Shown here: positions 50,872-60,661 of the stretch, one piece after another
Layout of the letters: every line of letters begins with the position of its first letter
Numbering within the stretch: position 1 is the stretch's first letter
The notes under the pieces: model-generated
Seen by the model: the letters and a program-made list of their open reading frames with translations, nothing else
Databases searched by the model: none
Told to the model about the DNA's origin: nothing
Source of the DNA: Verrucomicrobiota bacterium
GTDB taxonomy: Bacteria; Verrucomicrobiota; Verrucomicrobiia; Limisphaerales; PALSA-1396
Direction: 5' to 3'
Assembly: GCA_016200005.1 (NCBI GenBank)
Contig: JACQFP010000036.1
Coordinates: forward strand, 114,659-178,658
DNA: 64,000 nt
Program-made: the position numbers and the translations under genes

Positions 50872-52500
50872 ATGTTTGACGCCAAAAAGCTTGGTCTTCA
50901 GGATTCGTGCGTGAGCGACAACGACCACGCCCTTGCCAAGAATCTCTCCGTGAAGAAAGCGGTGGTGATTGTGTCCGCGGGGGCGCTGCTGTGTTTCCCC
51001 ATTTCCGGTTGGAGCGAAGTACGGAGCAAAGCGCCCACGCTCGTCCTTAACGAAGATGATAGCCATTTTTTTGGTTCGCGTTCGGCGGAGCAGATGAGCA
51101 TCGAAGGACTTCACGAGTTCGTTGATCAATATGCGAACACCGCGGTGTCGCATCTTTTTCTCTGTCCCAACGCGATGAAGGCCAGCCATCGCAGCAAGGT
51201 GCGGGACGCGATCTGGGAGTTGCAGGACGGCCAGAAACCGCCGCAGGATGAGTTCGCGAAGAAATGGTGCGAGAACGCCCGGTTGCTGGATGAACGCGGC
51301 CTCGACCCATACGCGCTGTGGATCGCCCGCTGCCGTGAGAAAAAAATTTCGCCGTGGCTGTCCATGCGGATGAATGATGTTCACAACGTGGATGACGTGG
51401 ACAATTACATCCACAGCTCGTTCTGGCGGAAACATCCCGAATACTGGCGCGTGCCCGGCGGCAAGGGGTGGACGGACCGCGCGCTGGATTTCGGCATCCC
51501 CGAAGTGCGCGAACACGCGATGGCTTACGTCCGCGAGTTGCTCGAACGCTACGATCCCGACGGCCTCGAACTCGACTGGATGCGGTTCGGCTATCATTTC
51601 CGACCCGGCAAAGAAGTGGAGGGTGTGGCGATCTTGAATCAATTCATGCGCGACGTGCGCAGCTTGACGCGACAGTGGTCGGCGAAGCGCGGCCATCCCA
51701 TCAAGCTCGGCGCCCGTGTGCCGACGCTCCCGGACGCGGCAAAAGGTTTGGGCATGGATGGTGTCACCTGGGTTCGTGAAGGCTTGGTGGACATGCTCGT
51801 GCCAACGCCATTCTGGGCCACGACGGATTTTGACATCCCGATCGAATTGTGGCGCGAAAGAATCGGCACCGCCGCGAAGAATATCGTGCTGGCCGCGGGC
51901 GCGGAAATTCTTGTGCGTGCGTATCCAGCGGCAAAGCCCATCGAAACGGACATCACGTCCACGCGTGGATTCGCCGCCGCTTGTCTGCATCGCGGCGCGG
52001 ACAGCATCTATCTTTTCAACTACATGGATCCCGGCCCGATGACTGGCGGCAAGGACGCCTACCGAACGCTGCTTGAAGAAGGGCTGAATCTCAAAACCAT
52101 CAGCAAGAAGCCACGTCGACACGTGGTCACCTATCGCGACACCGTCGCCCCCGGCATGTCGAGTGGCGTGATACTTCCAGTGGACGGATTCAAGGGTGGC
52201 ACATTCCGAATCTACCTTGGCCCCGCTCCTAAGAAGGCCGACGCATTTGTCGTCGCCGGGTTGCCGCAAGCCGACGGAATGGCGCAGAGCAAGTTTGAAA
52301 TCACCATCAATGGCGAGAGGTGCGCGTCCACTCCCGACCTCGCCGACTTGACCCTGTTTTCGGGTGTCGCCCGCGCCGTTCAGCATCGCTGCGCCACGGA
52401 CTCACTGCGTGCGGGCTACAACGAAATCCGCATCAAACAACTCCCCGGCGACCCGGAGCAGAAAACCGTCTGGGTGGAACTTCGGATTATGCCTCGCTGA
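50872..52500 (+). CDS. Glycoside hydrolase-like secreted protein (GHL10/DUF4015-like barrel)
   Basis: 542 residues. A hydrophobic segment at about residues 29-47 (AVVIVSAGALLCFPISGW) serves as signal or anchor. The body contains barrel blocks IARCREKKISPWLSMRMNDVH, ERYDPDGLELDWMRFGYHF and LVDMLVPTPFWATTDFD, where Glu/Asp of DGLELDW are plausible catalytic residues, as in the GHL10-type family. A beta domain of about 110 residues closes the protein. Convergent with the redoxin-sialidase gene. Confidence 0.78.
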   Translation: MFDAKKLGLQDSCVSDNDHALAKNLSVKKAVVIVSAGALLCFPISGWSEVRSKAPTLVLNEDDSHFFGSRSAEQMSIEGLHEFVDQYANTAVSHLFLCPNAMKASHRSKVRDAIWELQDGQKPPQDEFAKKWCENARLLDERGLDPYALWIARCREKKISPWLSMRMNDVHNVDDVDNYIHSSFWRKHPEYWRVPGGKGWTDRALDFGIPEVREHAMAYVRELLERYDPDGLELDWMRFGYHFRPGKEVEGVAILNQFMRDVRSLTRQWSAKRGHPIKLGARVPTLPDAAKGLGMDGVTWVREGLVDMLVPTPFWATTDFDIPIELWRERIGTAAKNIVLAAGAEILVRAYPAAKPIETDITSTRGFAAACLHRGADSIYLFNYMDPGPMTGGKDAYRTLLEEGLNLKTISKKPRRHVVTYRDTVAPGMSSGVILPVDGFKGGTFRIYLGPAPKKADAFVVAGLPQADGMAQSKFEITINGERCASTPDLADLTLFSGVARAVQHRCATDSLRAGYNEIRIKQLPGDPEQKTVWVELRIMPR

Positions 52501-52520
52501 AACATCTGCGAGTGGAGAGA

Positions 52521-54053
52521 TCAATTCGGCCGGTGCAAATGGATCAACCAGTTCTCATCCAACTCCACATGCTTGATCGCGTATCGTCGAAACGTGTAGG
52601 TGGCGTGGATCTTGCCATCCGAGGTTTGGATCACACTGGGATACGAATACTCACCGGGGTTTGACTCCAGCGCCAGCGGCGTCTCCCAGGTCCGTCCTTC
52701 GTCGAGGGAGCGGGCGATGTTCAACGGCGTGCGCGCCATGCCACTGTCGTTGAAAATCAACACGACGTGCCCGTTGCGAAGACGGGTCATGGCGATGCCG
52801 GCATCCGGGTTTTTCAATTCCGTCGCCGTCGTAGGACTCCAGGTCCGTCCGGCGTCGCGCGATTCGGATTGCAGGATGCGCGGGCCTTTCCGCAAGAGTG
52901 TCAGCAGCGAGCCGTCGGCGCGTTCGATCACGGTGGGCTGGCCGCCGGCGTTGACGGCGCCCAACTGCTCCCAAGTCGCGCCGCTGTCCCTGGTCCGCGC
53001 AAAGCTGTGAGCCAGCGGCAGCAAAAGGTCGCCATTCGCCAGCGTAATCGGCACGTTTCGTAACCCTTCGTGCACACCGCCGAGGAACGGTTTGTCCTGT
53101 CCCCACGTAATGCCATCGTCCTCTGACAGGCGATAAAACAATCGCGTCTGGCCCCAACCACCGCCGCGGCGCAGCGGGCGCGACGCTTCCATCCGGCACC
53201 ACACAATGCAAATACGCTTGCCGCCGGCGCGGAACACCACGGCGTTACCGGGCGGCTGAGCAGAATTGCGGATCAACACTTCCGGCTGGCTCCAAGTCCG
53301 CTCGCCCTTTTTCCGTCGCGACAGAAAAAGCGTCTGGTCATCTGCTGACTCGAAACTGCCGCCGTACCACACCACCAGCAAATCGCCGTTGGCCGCCTCG
53401 GCGATGGTCGAGCAATGATGCGCCGGCGCATCAGGAATTTTCTCAAAGATCAATTCTGAAGCGAATGCCACCGAGCCGAATGGATCATCCGTCTCGCGCT
53501 TTGGTTGCGGCTGGCCAATTGGAATTCCCCTGGCCGGCACGTGGCTGACCTTCACCGGCTGGCGTTCCAGAAACTCGGAAAGCGAAGTCACCAGACCAGC
53601 TTGGTTGGTGCTCCCGATGGCGCCGTGATAAATGAGCGCTCCGCTCGCATCCAGTAGAAAGGCTTCGGGCGTGACTTTCGCGCCGAACTGTCTGGCGGCT
53701 TTTTGTTCCGGGTCGCGATAAATTGGAAAGAGAAGTCCCGCGAGCTGTGCGAATCGTCGCACTTCTTCCACTGTCTCTTCCGCATTTGGAAAAATCCCGA
53801 CGAACAGGATGCCGCGCTGACGAAGCCGTGATCCCAAGTCGCCGAGAATTTGCGTTTCCGAATTCGTGGCAACGGAACGGGCGGACAAGAACACGGCCAT
53901 TGTTCCGCGCCGTTCAGCATAATTGGTCATCGTCAGCAAACGACCATCGAGGGCGCGAAGTTCAACCGGCCCGACGCGGTCGCCGATTTCCAATGCCAAG
54001 GCCGAGCGAGTCAGCCCGAAAAGCAGAACGACCAGAGCAAACAATTTACGCAT
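52521..54053 (-). CDS. Redoxin-sialidase fusion protein
   Basis: 510 residues from the ATG at 54053, with a signal peptide (LFALVVLLFGLTRSALALE). Residues about 22-160 have a thioredoxin/AhpC-TSA fold pattern (IGDRVGPVELRALDGR; FVGIFPNAEETVEEV; cis-Pro-like KVTPEAFLLD) but contain no cysteine: the peroxidatic position reads SARSVATN. Residues about 190-510 are a sialidase-type propeller with Asp-boxes (SEDDGITWG, TRDSGATWE, SRDAGRTWS, SLDEGRTWE). The N-terminal domain is probably structural or binding. Paralogue of the sialidase-type gene at 40.7-41.9 kb. Confidence 0.82.
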   Translation of the reverse strand: MRKLFALVVLLFGLTRSALALEIGDRVGPVELRALDGRLLTMTNYAERRGTMAVFLSARSVATNSETQILGDLGSRLRQRGILFVGIFPNAEETVEEVRRFAQLAGLLFPIYRDPEQKAARQFGAKVTPEAFLLDASGALIYHGAIGSTNQAGLVTSLSEFLERQPVKVSHVPARGIPIGQPQPKRETDDPFGSVAFASELIFEKIPDAPAHHCSTIAEAANGDLLVVWYGGSFESADDQTLFLSRRKKGERTWSQPEVLIRNSAQPPGNAVVFRAGGKRICIVWCRMEASRPLRRGGGWGQTRLFYRLSEDDGITWGQDKPFLGGVHEGLRNVPITLANGDLLLPLAHSFARTRDSGATWEQLGAVNAGGQPTVIERADGSLLTLLRKGPRILQSESRDAGRTWSPTTATELKNPDAGIAMTRLRNGHVVLIFNDSGMARTPLNIARSLDEGRTWETPLALESNPGEYSYPSVIQTSDGKIHATYTFRRYAIKHVELDENWLIHLHRPN

Positions 54054-54104
54054 ACCGGGAAACATTTGAGCGAGAACCAGCAACCTTGCAATGGCATTAT
54101 GCTT

Positions 54105-56504
54105 TCACTGTCCCAGTGGGTCGGCGCTCATCTCAAACCGCAGCACGCCGCCCCGTTCGATCTCCACGTGCCTGATCCAGGTGCGATCGAGCAGCACGTC
54201 ATTCAACCACACTTTCTTCACGTAGCGATGGTCTGGCGCAAAGTTCTCGGCGATGATCACGAGCGGTTTGTTCTTCAACTTCACTTCCGCCTTCTCGAAC
54301 AACGGCGCACCGAGCTCGTATTTGTCTGAACCGGCAATCGGATAGAAACCCAGCGCGCTGAAAACATACCAGGCCGAGAGTGTTCCGGCGTCATCGTTGC
54401 CGTCCAGCCCGTCATAACTCTCGCCGTATTTGTTGTCCATGATCCAGCGCGCCCACTTTTGTGTGAGGTCTGGCCGGCCAGCGAAATTGAACAGATAGGC
54501 CGCGGGAAGATCGGGTTCATTGCCGTGCCAGTAGTAAGAGCCGGGACTCCGCGCGCCCATGGTCGGATCGGACTTGGCGAAGAAATCGTTGAGTTCCTCG
54601 ACGAAGTATTCGCGACTCTTGAACAATGCGATCATGCCTTCCGCATCGAACGGCGCCGCCCAACGCCATTGCAACGCGGTGCCCTCGACGTAATCCTTCG
54701 TGAACTTGCCTCCGGGATCCAGGTAAGTCAGGAGCAGCGGCTTGAACGGCTCGAAAAATTTCCCTTGCGCATCGCGCGGTTGGAAGTACTGGGTGTTGGT
54801 GTTCCAAAGATTCCGATAGAACTGCGCGTGCTCGCGAAAGAGCACTGCGTCCTCGTGATGGCCGAGCGATTCCGCCAGCAACGAAATCGCGTGATCCGCC
54901 CAAGCAAACTCCAGCGTTCGCGAGACGGATCGCTCCACCAAACCCGCCGCGCAATAACCGTACTGCAAATAATACTGCACGCCTTGCCGGCCCGAAAAGG
55001 CCGCGCCCGGTGGCGTGGGCGCCAGCGCAGTCTGCTTCATCGCCGCATACGCCTTCTCCACGTCGAAGTCGCGGATGCCCTTCAGATACGTGTCCGCGAT
55101 CACGATGTCGGCGGGCGTGCCCAGCATGGAATTTGAGTAGCCGTGTCCCGACGGCCAGCGCGGCAGCCAGCCGCCTTGCTCGAGCATTTTCACGAGCGAC
55201 ACCACCATGTCCCGCTGATCCGTCGGCGCGATCAACGTGTAGAGCGGATGCACCGTGCGAAACGTGTCCCAGATGGAAAGGTCGGTGAAATACTGGAAGT
55301 TCGTCGTCTTGTGAACCTTCCGGTCGAAGCCCAGGTACTCGCCATTCGCGTCGTTGAAGACGGTGGGCATCTGGAACACACGGTAAAGCGCGGTATAGAG
55401 AATCCTCCTCTGTTTTTCCGTGCCGCCTTGAATCTTGACCAAAGACAACTTCTCTTCCCACGCGCGCTGGGCTTCGGCCAGAATCTCGTCGAAGTCCTTG
55501 GCGCCGGCTTCCGTCTCCAGATTGGCCCGTGCGTTTTCGATACTCACGTAAGAAATTGCCAGCTTGAGTGTGACGACTTGCGGCCGGCTCGCGGCCGCAA
55601 ACCCCAGATCGACAGCGATGCCATCGCCCTCGGCCATTGTCTGGTTAGGAAAAACTGTTCCGTTTTGCCAGGTGCCGAAGGAAGCGAATGGTTGGCTGAA
55701 CCGCGCGACAAAGTACACCTTGATCCCACCGTATCTTGCGGCAAAAGTTCCGAACGTCCGCACCGCGCCCTCGACCTCTTTGGCCGCGGGCAGCACGCGC
55801 ACTTTTCCTTCGCTGCTCTTGCGACCGCCCAAAGCGTTCATCACGTCGAGAACAAGATGCGGCGTCTTGCCCGGGGTGAACGTGTAACGATGCAAGCCCA
55901 CGCGCGGCGTGGCGGTGAGTTCGACCAGCGTTCCGATTTTCGGGAGCTTGACCACGTAGTAACCGGGCGAAGCAAGTTCCTCACTGTGCGAAAAGTTCGT
56001 GGTTTGGCCCTGGCGGTAGGTCTTGGGTTGAACCGGTTCGACCGCTGGCATCACGAGGAAATGTCCGCCATCGGTCGCACCCGTTCCCACCAACCGCGTG
56101 TGACTGAAGCCAAGGATTTGATCATCGCCATAGTAGTAGCCGGAGGTGTTCAGCGCCCGTTTGCCGACCAACATGGAGACCGTCTCCGGGCCAAGGCGGA
56201 CCATCCCGAACGGCACCATCGCGCCAGGAAAGTTATGACCGCAGACCCACGGATAGCCGCCCGTGCCGATGAAAGGATTCACCCATCGCCCGAGTTCCTT
56301 GGGTTGAACTGTTGTCTGCAAGCGGCCCGGCTCCGCGCCAACGACGCGGTTATATTTGGAAAGCAACGCGCCGACAAATGCCGCGCACGCCAACACAACG
56401 ACCAAGACGAAGCTGAGCGCAAACTTGAGCAGCCGCTTCCATCGAGGCGTTTTTCTCGTGTCGCGGGCGGAGGGCGCAGGAGTTCGTTTGTCGTCATCGG
56501 TCAT
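54105..56504 (-). CDS. GH92 family alpha-mannosidase
   Basis: 799 residues. An N-terminal membrane anchor (FALSFVLVVVLACAAFVGALL) is followed by the GH92 beta-sandwich (VNPFIGTGGYPWVCGHNFPG) and the (alpha/alpha)6 barrel with the usual conserved blocks: SIWDTFRTVHPLY, GYSNSMLGTPADIVIAD, YYWHGNEPDLPAAYLFN and GNDDAGTLSAWYVFSALGFY. Calcium-dependent exo-alpha-mannosidase acting on N-glycan or mannan-type substrates outside the cytoplasm. The length is standard. It follows the same strand as the redoxin-sialidase gene and closes the glycan block. Confidence 0.93.
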   Translation of the reverse strand: MTDDDKRTPAPSARDTRKTPRWKRLLKFALSFVLVVVLACAAFVGALLSKYNRVVGAEPGRLQTTVQPKELGRWVNPFIGTGGYPWVCGHNFPGAMVPFGMVRLGPETVSMLVGKRALNTSGYYYGDDQILGFSHTRLVGTGATDGGHFLVMPAVEPVQPKTYRQGQTTNFSHSEELASPGYYVVKLPKIGTLVELTATPRVGLHRYTFTPGKTPHLVLDVMNALGGRKSSEGKVRVLPAAKEVEGAVRTFGTFAARYGGIKVYFVARFSQPFASFGTWQNGTVFPNQTMAEGDGIAVDLGFAAASRPQVVTLKLAISYVSIENARANLETEAGAKDFDEILAEAQRAWEEKLSLVKIQGGTEKQRRILYTALYRVFQMPTVFNDANGEYLGFDRKVHKTTNFQYFTDLSIWDTFRTVHPLYTLIAPTDQRDMVVSLVKMLEQGGWLPRWPSGHGYSNSMLGTPADIVIADTYLKGIRDFDVEKAYAAMKQTALAPTPPGAAFSGRQGVQYYLQYGYCAAGLVERSVSRTLEFAWADHAISLLAESLGHHEDAVLFREHAQFYRNLWNTNTQYFQPRDAQGKFFEPFKPLLLTYLDPGGKFTKDYVEGTALQWRWAAPFDAEGMIALFKSREYFVEELNDFFAKSDPTMGARSPGSYYWHGNEPDLPAAYLFNFAGRPDLTQKWARWIMDNKYGESYDGLDGNDDAGTLSAWYVFSALGFYPIAGSDKYELGAPLFEKAEVKLKNKPLVIIAENFAPDHRYVKKVWLNDVLLDRTWIRHVEIERGGVLRFEMSADPLGQ

Positions 56505-56631
56505 AATCTTGGCCTGATGTTAAGGCAGACCGGTTCTATTCCCAAGCGTTAACCGTAACTGAGTCCGCTAGAACTTGCGGCGGTCTTGAACGGGGGTATT
56601 CGATGCGGTTCACAAAAAACAAGGGTGTGCG

Positions 56632-57756
56632 GTGAGACGCACAGTTCCCAAAGGAACGGGCCGGCTTAGGATGTCGTGGAAACGGTGCCCTATGACACAA
56701 CACGCCAGCATTGAGCGTCACCCGGGCAGCGGGGAACGGGGTTGGGAATCATCCCGAGCCGCCGCCGGCCCAATCTATCGGTGTCGTGACGCGTTCACTT
56801 GTTCCGACGCGATGGTGAGAAGCCCCGGTGCCTACGAGCGGGTAGTCTCGGAAATTGAGGAGCACAGAGGATCGTCCATTTCCGTCCCCGACCTCTCCAA
56901 ACTGCTCGGCGTCAAACCGACCACGTTGAATGCCAGATTTCGTCGCGAACACATCGAGGTGCAGACGGTCGGCAGAACGAATTACATTCCTTGTGATTTG
57001 GCGATGCATCTCGCGGAGTTGCACAAGTATGCGCTGTTCGGCTGGCCAACGCTTCAAGAAGCCAGCGCGATCACGACCGTCAAGGACGCCACGCTCAAGG
57101 CACGGTGCGAGAAGGGAAAACTCGAAGGGTATATTGATCTGACCAAGAGGTTGCGCGTCAACCCGGCTGATCTGGAGAGGTTGCGATCGTGTCTGATTGG
57201 GAAAGTTCCCAACGGCAATGGTGAGTCTGTCGAAACCCGCGAGCAGCCCCGCCTTATTCCCAAGGTTCACCGCCAGTCTCCTGCAAGAAACGGAAGTGCG
57301 CTTTCTACTCCGAGGAATCTTACAACCAACGGAACGCGGCCCGAAATCAAGCCCCGCCCGACAACTCCGCGTAATGGGCTGCGGGATCAGGTTTCTCTGG
57401 CCGCCCGGTCACTGCCGCTTCTGCCGGCTCCAGAACCCCACATAGAGTTGATCACTCGAAAAAGTTATGGACTTCCCGAAGCAGAGGAAAACGGGGAGGC
57501 AAAAGGTCAATCTGCAAAAACCCGCGCGGTGGTCCAGCAACGTTCTGCTTTTCTCGACTACCTGCCGGACCAGCCATTCTCGATTTCGGAGTGCAGCGTC
57601 GGCAAGGTCATCTATTACGGTCCGTATTCCGGCACGATTGTGAAGCTCATCAACGACCCTTTCACTCCCAGGATTCAAGTGAGCTTTCCCGATCATCCGC
57701 ATCCCGCCATGCGAGAAGTTCAACTGGTGGTTGGCCGGCGGAAGAGCAAAAGTTGA
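56632..57756 (+). CDS. Putative DNA-binding protein of unknown family
   Basis: 374 residues if the GTG at 56632 is used; later starts at 56671, 56692 and 56812 (MVRSPGAYERVV) are possible, and the first 60 residues look unlike the rest. Residues about 65-110 resemble a helix-turn-helix (SISVPDLSKLLGVKPTTLNA), followed by a second similar segment (LQEASAITTVKDATLKARCEKGKLEG). A basic, Pro-rich linker joins a C-terminal domain (FSISECSVGKVIYYGPYSGT). Role unknown; a regulator is plausible. Confidence 0.6.
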   Translation: MRRTVPKGTGRLRMSWKRCPMTQHASIERHPGSGERGWESSRAAAGPIYRCRDAFTCSDAMVRSPGAYERVVSEIEEHRGSSISVPDLSKLLGVKPTTLNARFRREHIEVQTVGRTNYIPCDLAMHLAELHKYALFGWPTLQEASAITTVKDATLKARCEKGKLEGYIDLTKRLRVNPADLERLRSCLIGKVPNGNGESVETREQPRLIPKVHRQSPARNGSALSTPRNLTTNGTRPEIKPRPTTPRNGLRDQVSLAARSLPLLPAPEPHIELITRKSYGLPEAEENGEAKGQSAKTRAVVQQRSAFLDYLPDQPFSISECSVGKVIYYGPYSGTIVKLINDPFTPRIQVSFPDHPHPAMREVQLVVGRRKSKS

Positions 57757-57818
57757 TCTCAAAACTCCATCGCGCCGGATCTGGGAATGTTGAGGCGCAT
57801 CCAATAGGTTTTATCTAA

Positions 57819-57998
57819 TCCTTCAACGACCACACTTCGCTGACGCGGGATTGCTGGCGCCAGTTGAGATGGGCTTCGTCAGTGGGCAGGTCAAGAGTCA
57901 GCTTCAGTTGGCCGTCCGTGATCAGGTTCGCCGGCACCGATAATAGCCGCCAGTTGTTACAGGGGCATTTCCACAAACTCACCCGGTTTGAGGGCGGC
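57819..57998 (-). repeat. Tail repeat family 2, copy A
   Basis: 180 bases nearly identical (about four differences) to 63821-64000. On the minus strand it holds the end of a DUF5615 gene (LKPGEFVEMPL and TAA) and then, in another frame, QLKLTLDLPTDEAHLNWRQQ and SRVSEVWSLKD with a stop: a gene tail with no 5' part. Contains TCGCTGACGCG. Confidence 0.85.
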
Positions 57999-58164
57999 GG
58001 TTTTGATCGCTGGTGAGGAACGCGTCGAATTGCGGCTCGACTGCTTGAAGCAATTCACCGTTCTTCAATTGTCCCCAGCCCAGTTCCTGCGCGGTGTGCA
58101 CGGTATGATCGGGAAGAAACTGGCGCAATGGTCGCGGGACACACGCATCCAACAGGACTTTCAT
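57979..58164 (-). pseudogene. DUF5615 PIN-like toxin, truncated by internal deletion
   Basis: The 61-residue open frame (MKVLLDACVPRPLRQFLPDH... FLTSDQN) has the N-terminal half of a DUF5615/Mut7-C-like PIN protein, with Asp7 and the TSDQN motif. Then the frame shifts: the family's end (AALKPGEFVEMPL) is present in another frame directly after. A full-length member would have roughly 110 residues, so about 30 or more codons between the two parts are missing. The start overlaps the DUF433 stop by ATGA. Confidence 0.75.
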
Positions 58165-58397
58165 GCGGCTTGCAGCGCCGTCTTGTGAGCGTATTCCAAA
58201 ACTGCGACGGCTTGTTCGCGCGTCACGTCGGGAAAACAATCCAAGTATTCATCAAGGCTAAGGCCGCTTTCCAGATTGTTAAACAGGCTATCCACCGGCA
58301 CGCGCGTGCCTTTGAAGCAGGGTGTGCCACTCAACCGTTCCGGGTCAACCCAGATGGGAACCTCCGGTGGAAAATTGTATGTCGGCGCTGATTTCAT
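58161..58397 (-). CDS. DUF433 antitoxin
   Basis: 78 residues. VPIWVDPERLSGTPCFKGTRVPV and SLDEYLDCFPDVTREQAVAVL are the DUF433 signature; the small winged-helix domain acts as antitoxin and DNA-binding repressor in DUF433/DUF5615 (VapB45/VapC45-like) modules. The following DUF5615 partner is broken, so this is an orphan antitoxin. Confidence 0.88.
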   Translation of the reverse strand: MKSAPTYNFPPEVPIWVDPERLSGTPCFKGTRVPVDSLFNNLESGLSLDEYLDCFPDVTREQAVAVLEYAHKTALQAA

Positions 58398-58486
58398 CCG
58401 GCTTCAATCTATCAGATGCACCGATCGCCGATGGTGTTGGCCACCGACTGAATCGCTCCATCGTTCGGCGCCCTTCGCATTCAGTG

Positions 58487-58570
58487 CTTCAACAACCACA
58501 CTTCGCTGACGCGCGATTGCTGGCGCCAGTTGAGATGCGCTTCATCCGGCAGCGGGTCGAAAGTCAAAAA
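58487..58570 (-). repeat. Tail repeat family 2, diverged copy C
   Basis: On the minus strand it encodes DPLPDEAHLNWRQQSRVSEV then WLLKH, close to copies A and B. The open frame extends to 58708 (75 codons) without a recognisable 5' part. Contains TCGCTGACGCG. Confidence 0.75.
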
Positions 58571-58679
58571 CCATTTTGCCGCATTTCGATTGGTCCGGCT
58601 TGCGTAACCTGACCAATCGAACAGCTCCAAAAAAATTGTGTTGGATTTCGTCCCCGGCGGCATAATGGGAGTTGAAGCC

Positions 58680-59234
58680 ATGAATGCGGTCGAAACCGAA
58701 CGACTCATCGGTCTAGTCTTGAGCGGCGAACTGGACGCCTTCGCGGGACTCGTCCAAGCGTATCAGCAGGACGTCTGGCGGGTAGTCGCGGCCATGCTGC
58801 TCGACACGCAGAAGACCGAGGACCTGGTTCAGCAGACCTTCGTCAACGCCTATCGTCACCTCGACCGCTTCGAGCCGGGCCGCGATTTTGCCCGCTGGCT
58901 CAAAGAGATCGCCCGCAATCTTGTGCGCCACGAACTTCGTACGCGATGGCGGGAAGATCGACGCCTCGAACTCTACCGCCGCCACCTCCTCTCGGTTTGC
59001 GACGACCCGTCTGCCGCCGATACTGAGGATCGGCTTGCCGAAGCACTAGTCGGCTGCGAACAGAAGCTCCCGGCTGACGCCGCGAAACTCGTGAATCTTC
59101 GCTACCGTCAAGCGCGGGACTTCGGCCAGATTGCCGCCCAAATCGGCCGCACGGTTGAAGCCACCCGTCAGCAACTCGCGCGCATTCGCCTCGCGCTGCG
59201 CGACTGCATCCAGAAACAACTCGCCCAACCATGA
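58680..59234 (+). CDS. ECF-type RNA polymerase sigma factor
   Basis: 184 residues. Region 2 is seen in LVQAYQQDVWRVVAAMLLDT and DLVQQTFVNAYRHLDRFEPG, region 4 in KLVNLRYRQARDFGQIAAQIGR. It resembles the Rhodopirellula/Verrucomicrobium sigma family. The start at 58680 is supported by GGGAG eight bases upstream, one of the few Shine-Dalgarno sites in the window; an ATG at 58665 is possible. The stop overlaps the FecR-like gene (ATGA), so the sigma factor and its probable regulator are coupled. Confidence 0.92.
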   Translation: MNAVETERLIGLVLSGELDAFAGLVQAYQQDVWRVVAAMLLDTQKTEDLVQQTFVNAYRHLDRFEPGRDFARWLKEIARNLVRHELRTRWREDRRLELYRRHLLSVCDDPSAADTEDRLAEALVGCEQKLPADAAKLVNLRYRQARDFGQIAAQIGRTVEATRQQLARIRLALRDCIQKQLAQP

Positions 59235-60661
59235 CGCGCCTCGAAGAACTCACTATCAAGCTGGCCGATGACGTCCTGACCGATGTCGAGGCCAGCGAAT
59301 TGGAAGTGTTGCTGGCCACGCAGAGTGAGGCGGCCGCTCCGCACACGAGGCTGCTTGAAATCGAAGTCGCTCTGCGTGGCCAGCGTGAGACGCTGGATCT
59401 CGCCGGGCCAACGCTGACCCGATTACGCTCGGAGCTTGGCGCGTCCGTCGAACGCGGTGTGATGCAACAACTCGAAACCGCGCCGCTGCCGCCTTGGACG
59501 CGTACCCGCACGATTACGCCATCAATGAGTCATGCCGGCAAACTGAGGTGGTTTGCGGAAATTTTCCCGTGGCGTTGGCCGCTGCCCAAGCTTGCCCGAC
59601 CGACAATGCTGGCTTTCGCCGCGAGTGTGATACTGCTGCTCAGTCTGGGCGTCTGGCTCTTCGGTCCGACGATGGGCCAACCGGTAATTGCCGAGGTGAA
59701 AGGCATGGATGCTTCCATTGAGCGCGGGACGGAGTTTATTCCCACCGCTAAAGGGATGAGTCTCCGATCCGGCGACGTTGTGCGTTTGGGAACCAACGCT
59801 TCAGCAACCATCACCTTCGGCGTGGAACGGACGCGGTTTGAATTAACTGCGGGTACGGAGTTAAAACTGATTTCGCTCGCGCACGGTAAGCGTTACCTTC
59901 TGGCTTCGGGTAAGATCAGAGCCTCCGTCGCCCGTCAACGCCCATTCCACCCGATGATCTTCACGACGCCACAGGCCGAGGCGCGCGTCCTGGGAACAAA
60001 ATTTTCTTTGCTGACGACGGCCAATGCCACGCGTCTCGAAGTCTCAGAGGGCAAAGTGCAGTTCACGCGTTCGAGCGACGGTTCGTCCACCAAGGTCACT
60101 GCCGGACAATACGCCGTTGTGGCAGCCAATTACGAACTGCTCGCCCAACCGCTCACCGGCAGCATCCTGCGCGAGTATTGGACCAACGTGCCCGGGGAGT
60201 ATTTCATGGACTTTCTCACCAAGCACCGGGACTTTCCCGACCACCCCAGTGGCCGCGACTATCTCGACAAATTCGAGACTCCGAGCCACTGGGGCACCAA
60301 TTACGGCGCGCGCCTGCGCGGCTACCTGCATCCGCCGACGACTGGCGAATACACCTTTTGGATCGCCGCTGGTGACGGCGGCCAGTTCTTCCTCAGCCCG
60401 GACGATGACCTGCAAAAGCGGCAGCAAATTGCCTACGCAAACGCCACCGCGCTCCATGAATGGACGAGGATTCCGGGACAGCAAACTTCACCGATTACGC
60501 TCATCGCCGGCCGGAAATACTATGTCGAAGTAATGCAAAAACAGGGCACGAATCGAGAGGACCACCTCGCTGTGGCCTGGCAAGGACCGGGCCGCGCACG
60601 CCAAGTCATCCCCGGCGAGTTCCTCTCGCCGTTCATACCGAAACCGAAAGGTCAAAAATGA
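59231..60661 (+). CDS. FecR-type anti-sigma regulator with PA14 domain
   Basis: 476 residues. A cytoplasmic N-terminal part of about 130 residues ([22 protein letters not shown]) is followed by a membrane segment ([20 protein letters not shown]), a periplasmic FecR domain (about 165-300: [16 protein letters not shown]... [13 protein letters not shown]... [10 protein letters not shown]) and a PA14 domain (about 330-460: [32 protein letters not shown]), which binds carbohydrates. It probably holds the ECF factor and releases it on an outside signal. Overlaps both neighbours by ATGA. Confidence 0.9.
   Translation: MTRLEELTIKLADDVLTDVEASELEVLLATQSEAAAPHTRLLEIEVALRGQRETLDLAGPTLTRLRSELGASVERGVMQQLETAPLPPWTRTRTITPSMSHAGKLRWFAEIFPWRWPLPKLARPTMLAFAASVILLLSLGVWLFGPTMGQPVIAEVKGMDASIERGTEFIPTAKGMSLRSGDVVRLGTNASATITFGVERTRFELTAGTELKLISLAHGKRYLLASGKIRASVARQRPFHPMIFTTPQAEARVLGTKFSLLTTANATRLEVSEGKVQFTRSSDGSSTKVTAGQYAVVAANYELLAQPLTGSILREYWTNVPGEYFMDFLTKHRDFPDHPSGRDYLDKFETPSHWGTNYGARLRGYLHPPTTGEYTFWIAAGDGGQFFLSPDDDLQKRQQIAYANATALHEWTRIPGQQTSPITLIAGRKYYVEVMQKQGTNREDHLAVAWQGPGRARQVIPGEFLSPFIPKPKGQK

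Noticed and set aside
50086..52386. 766-codon open frame on the minus strand
   Set aside because: Antisense to two well-supported plus-strand genes (URO-D family and hydrolase-like); its translation is Arg/His-rich with no domain. High GC codon use leaves the complementary frame open.
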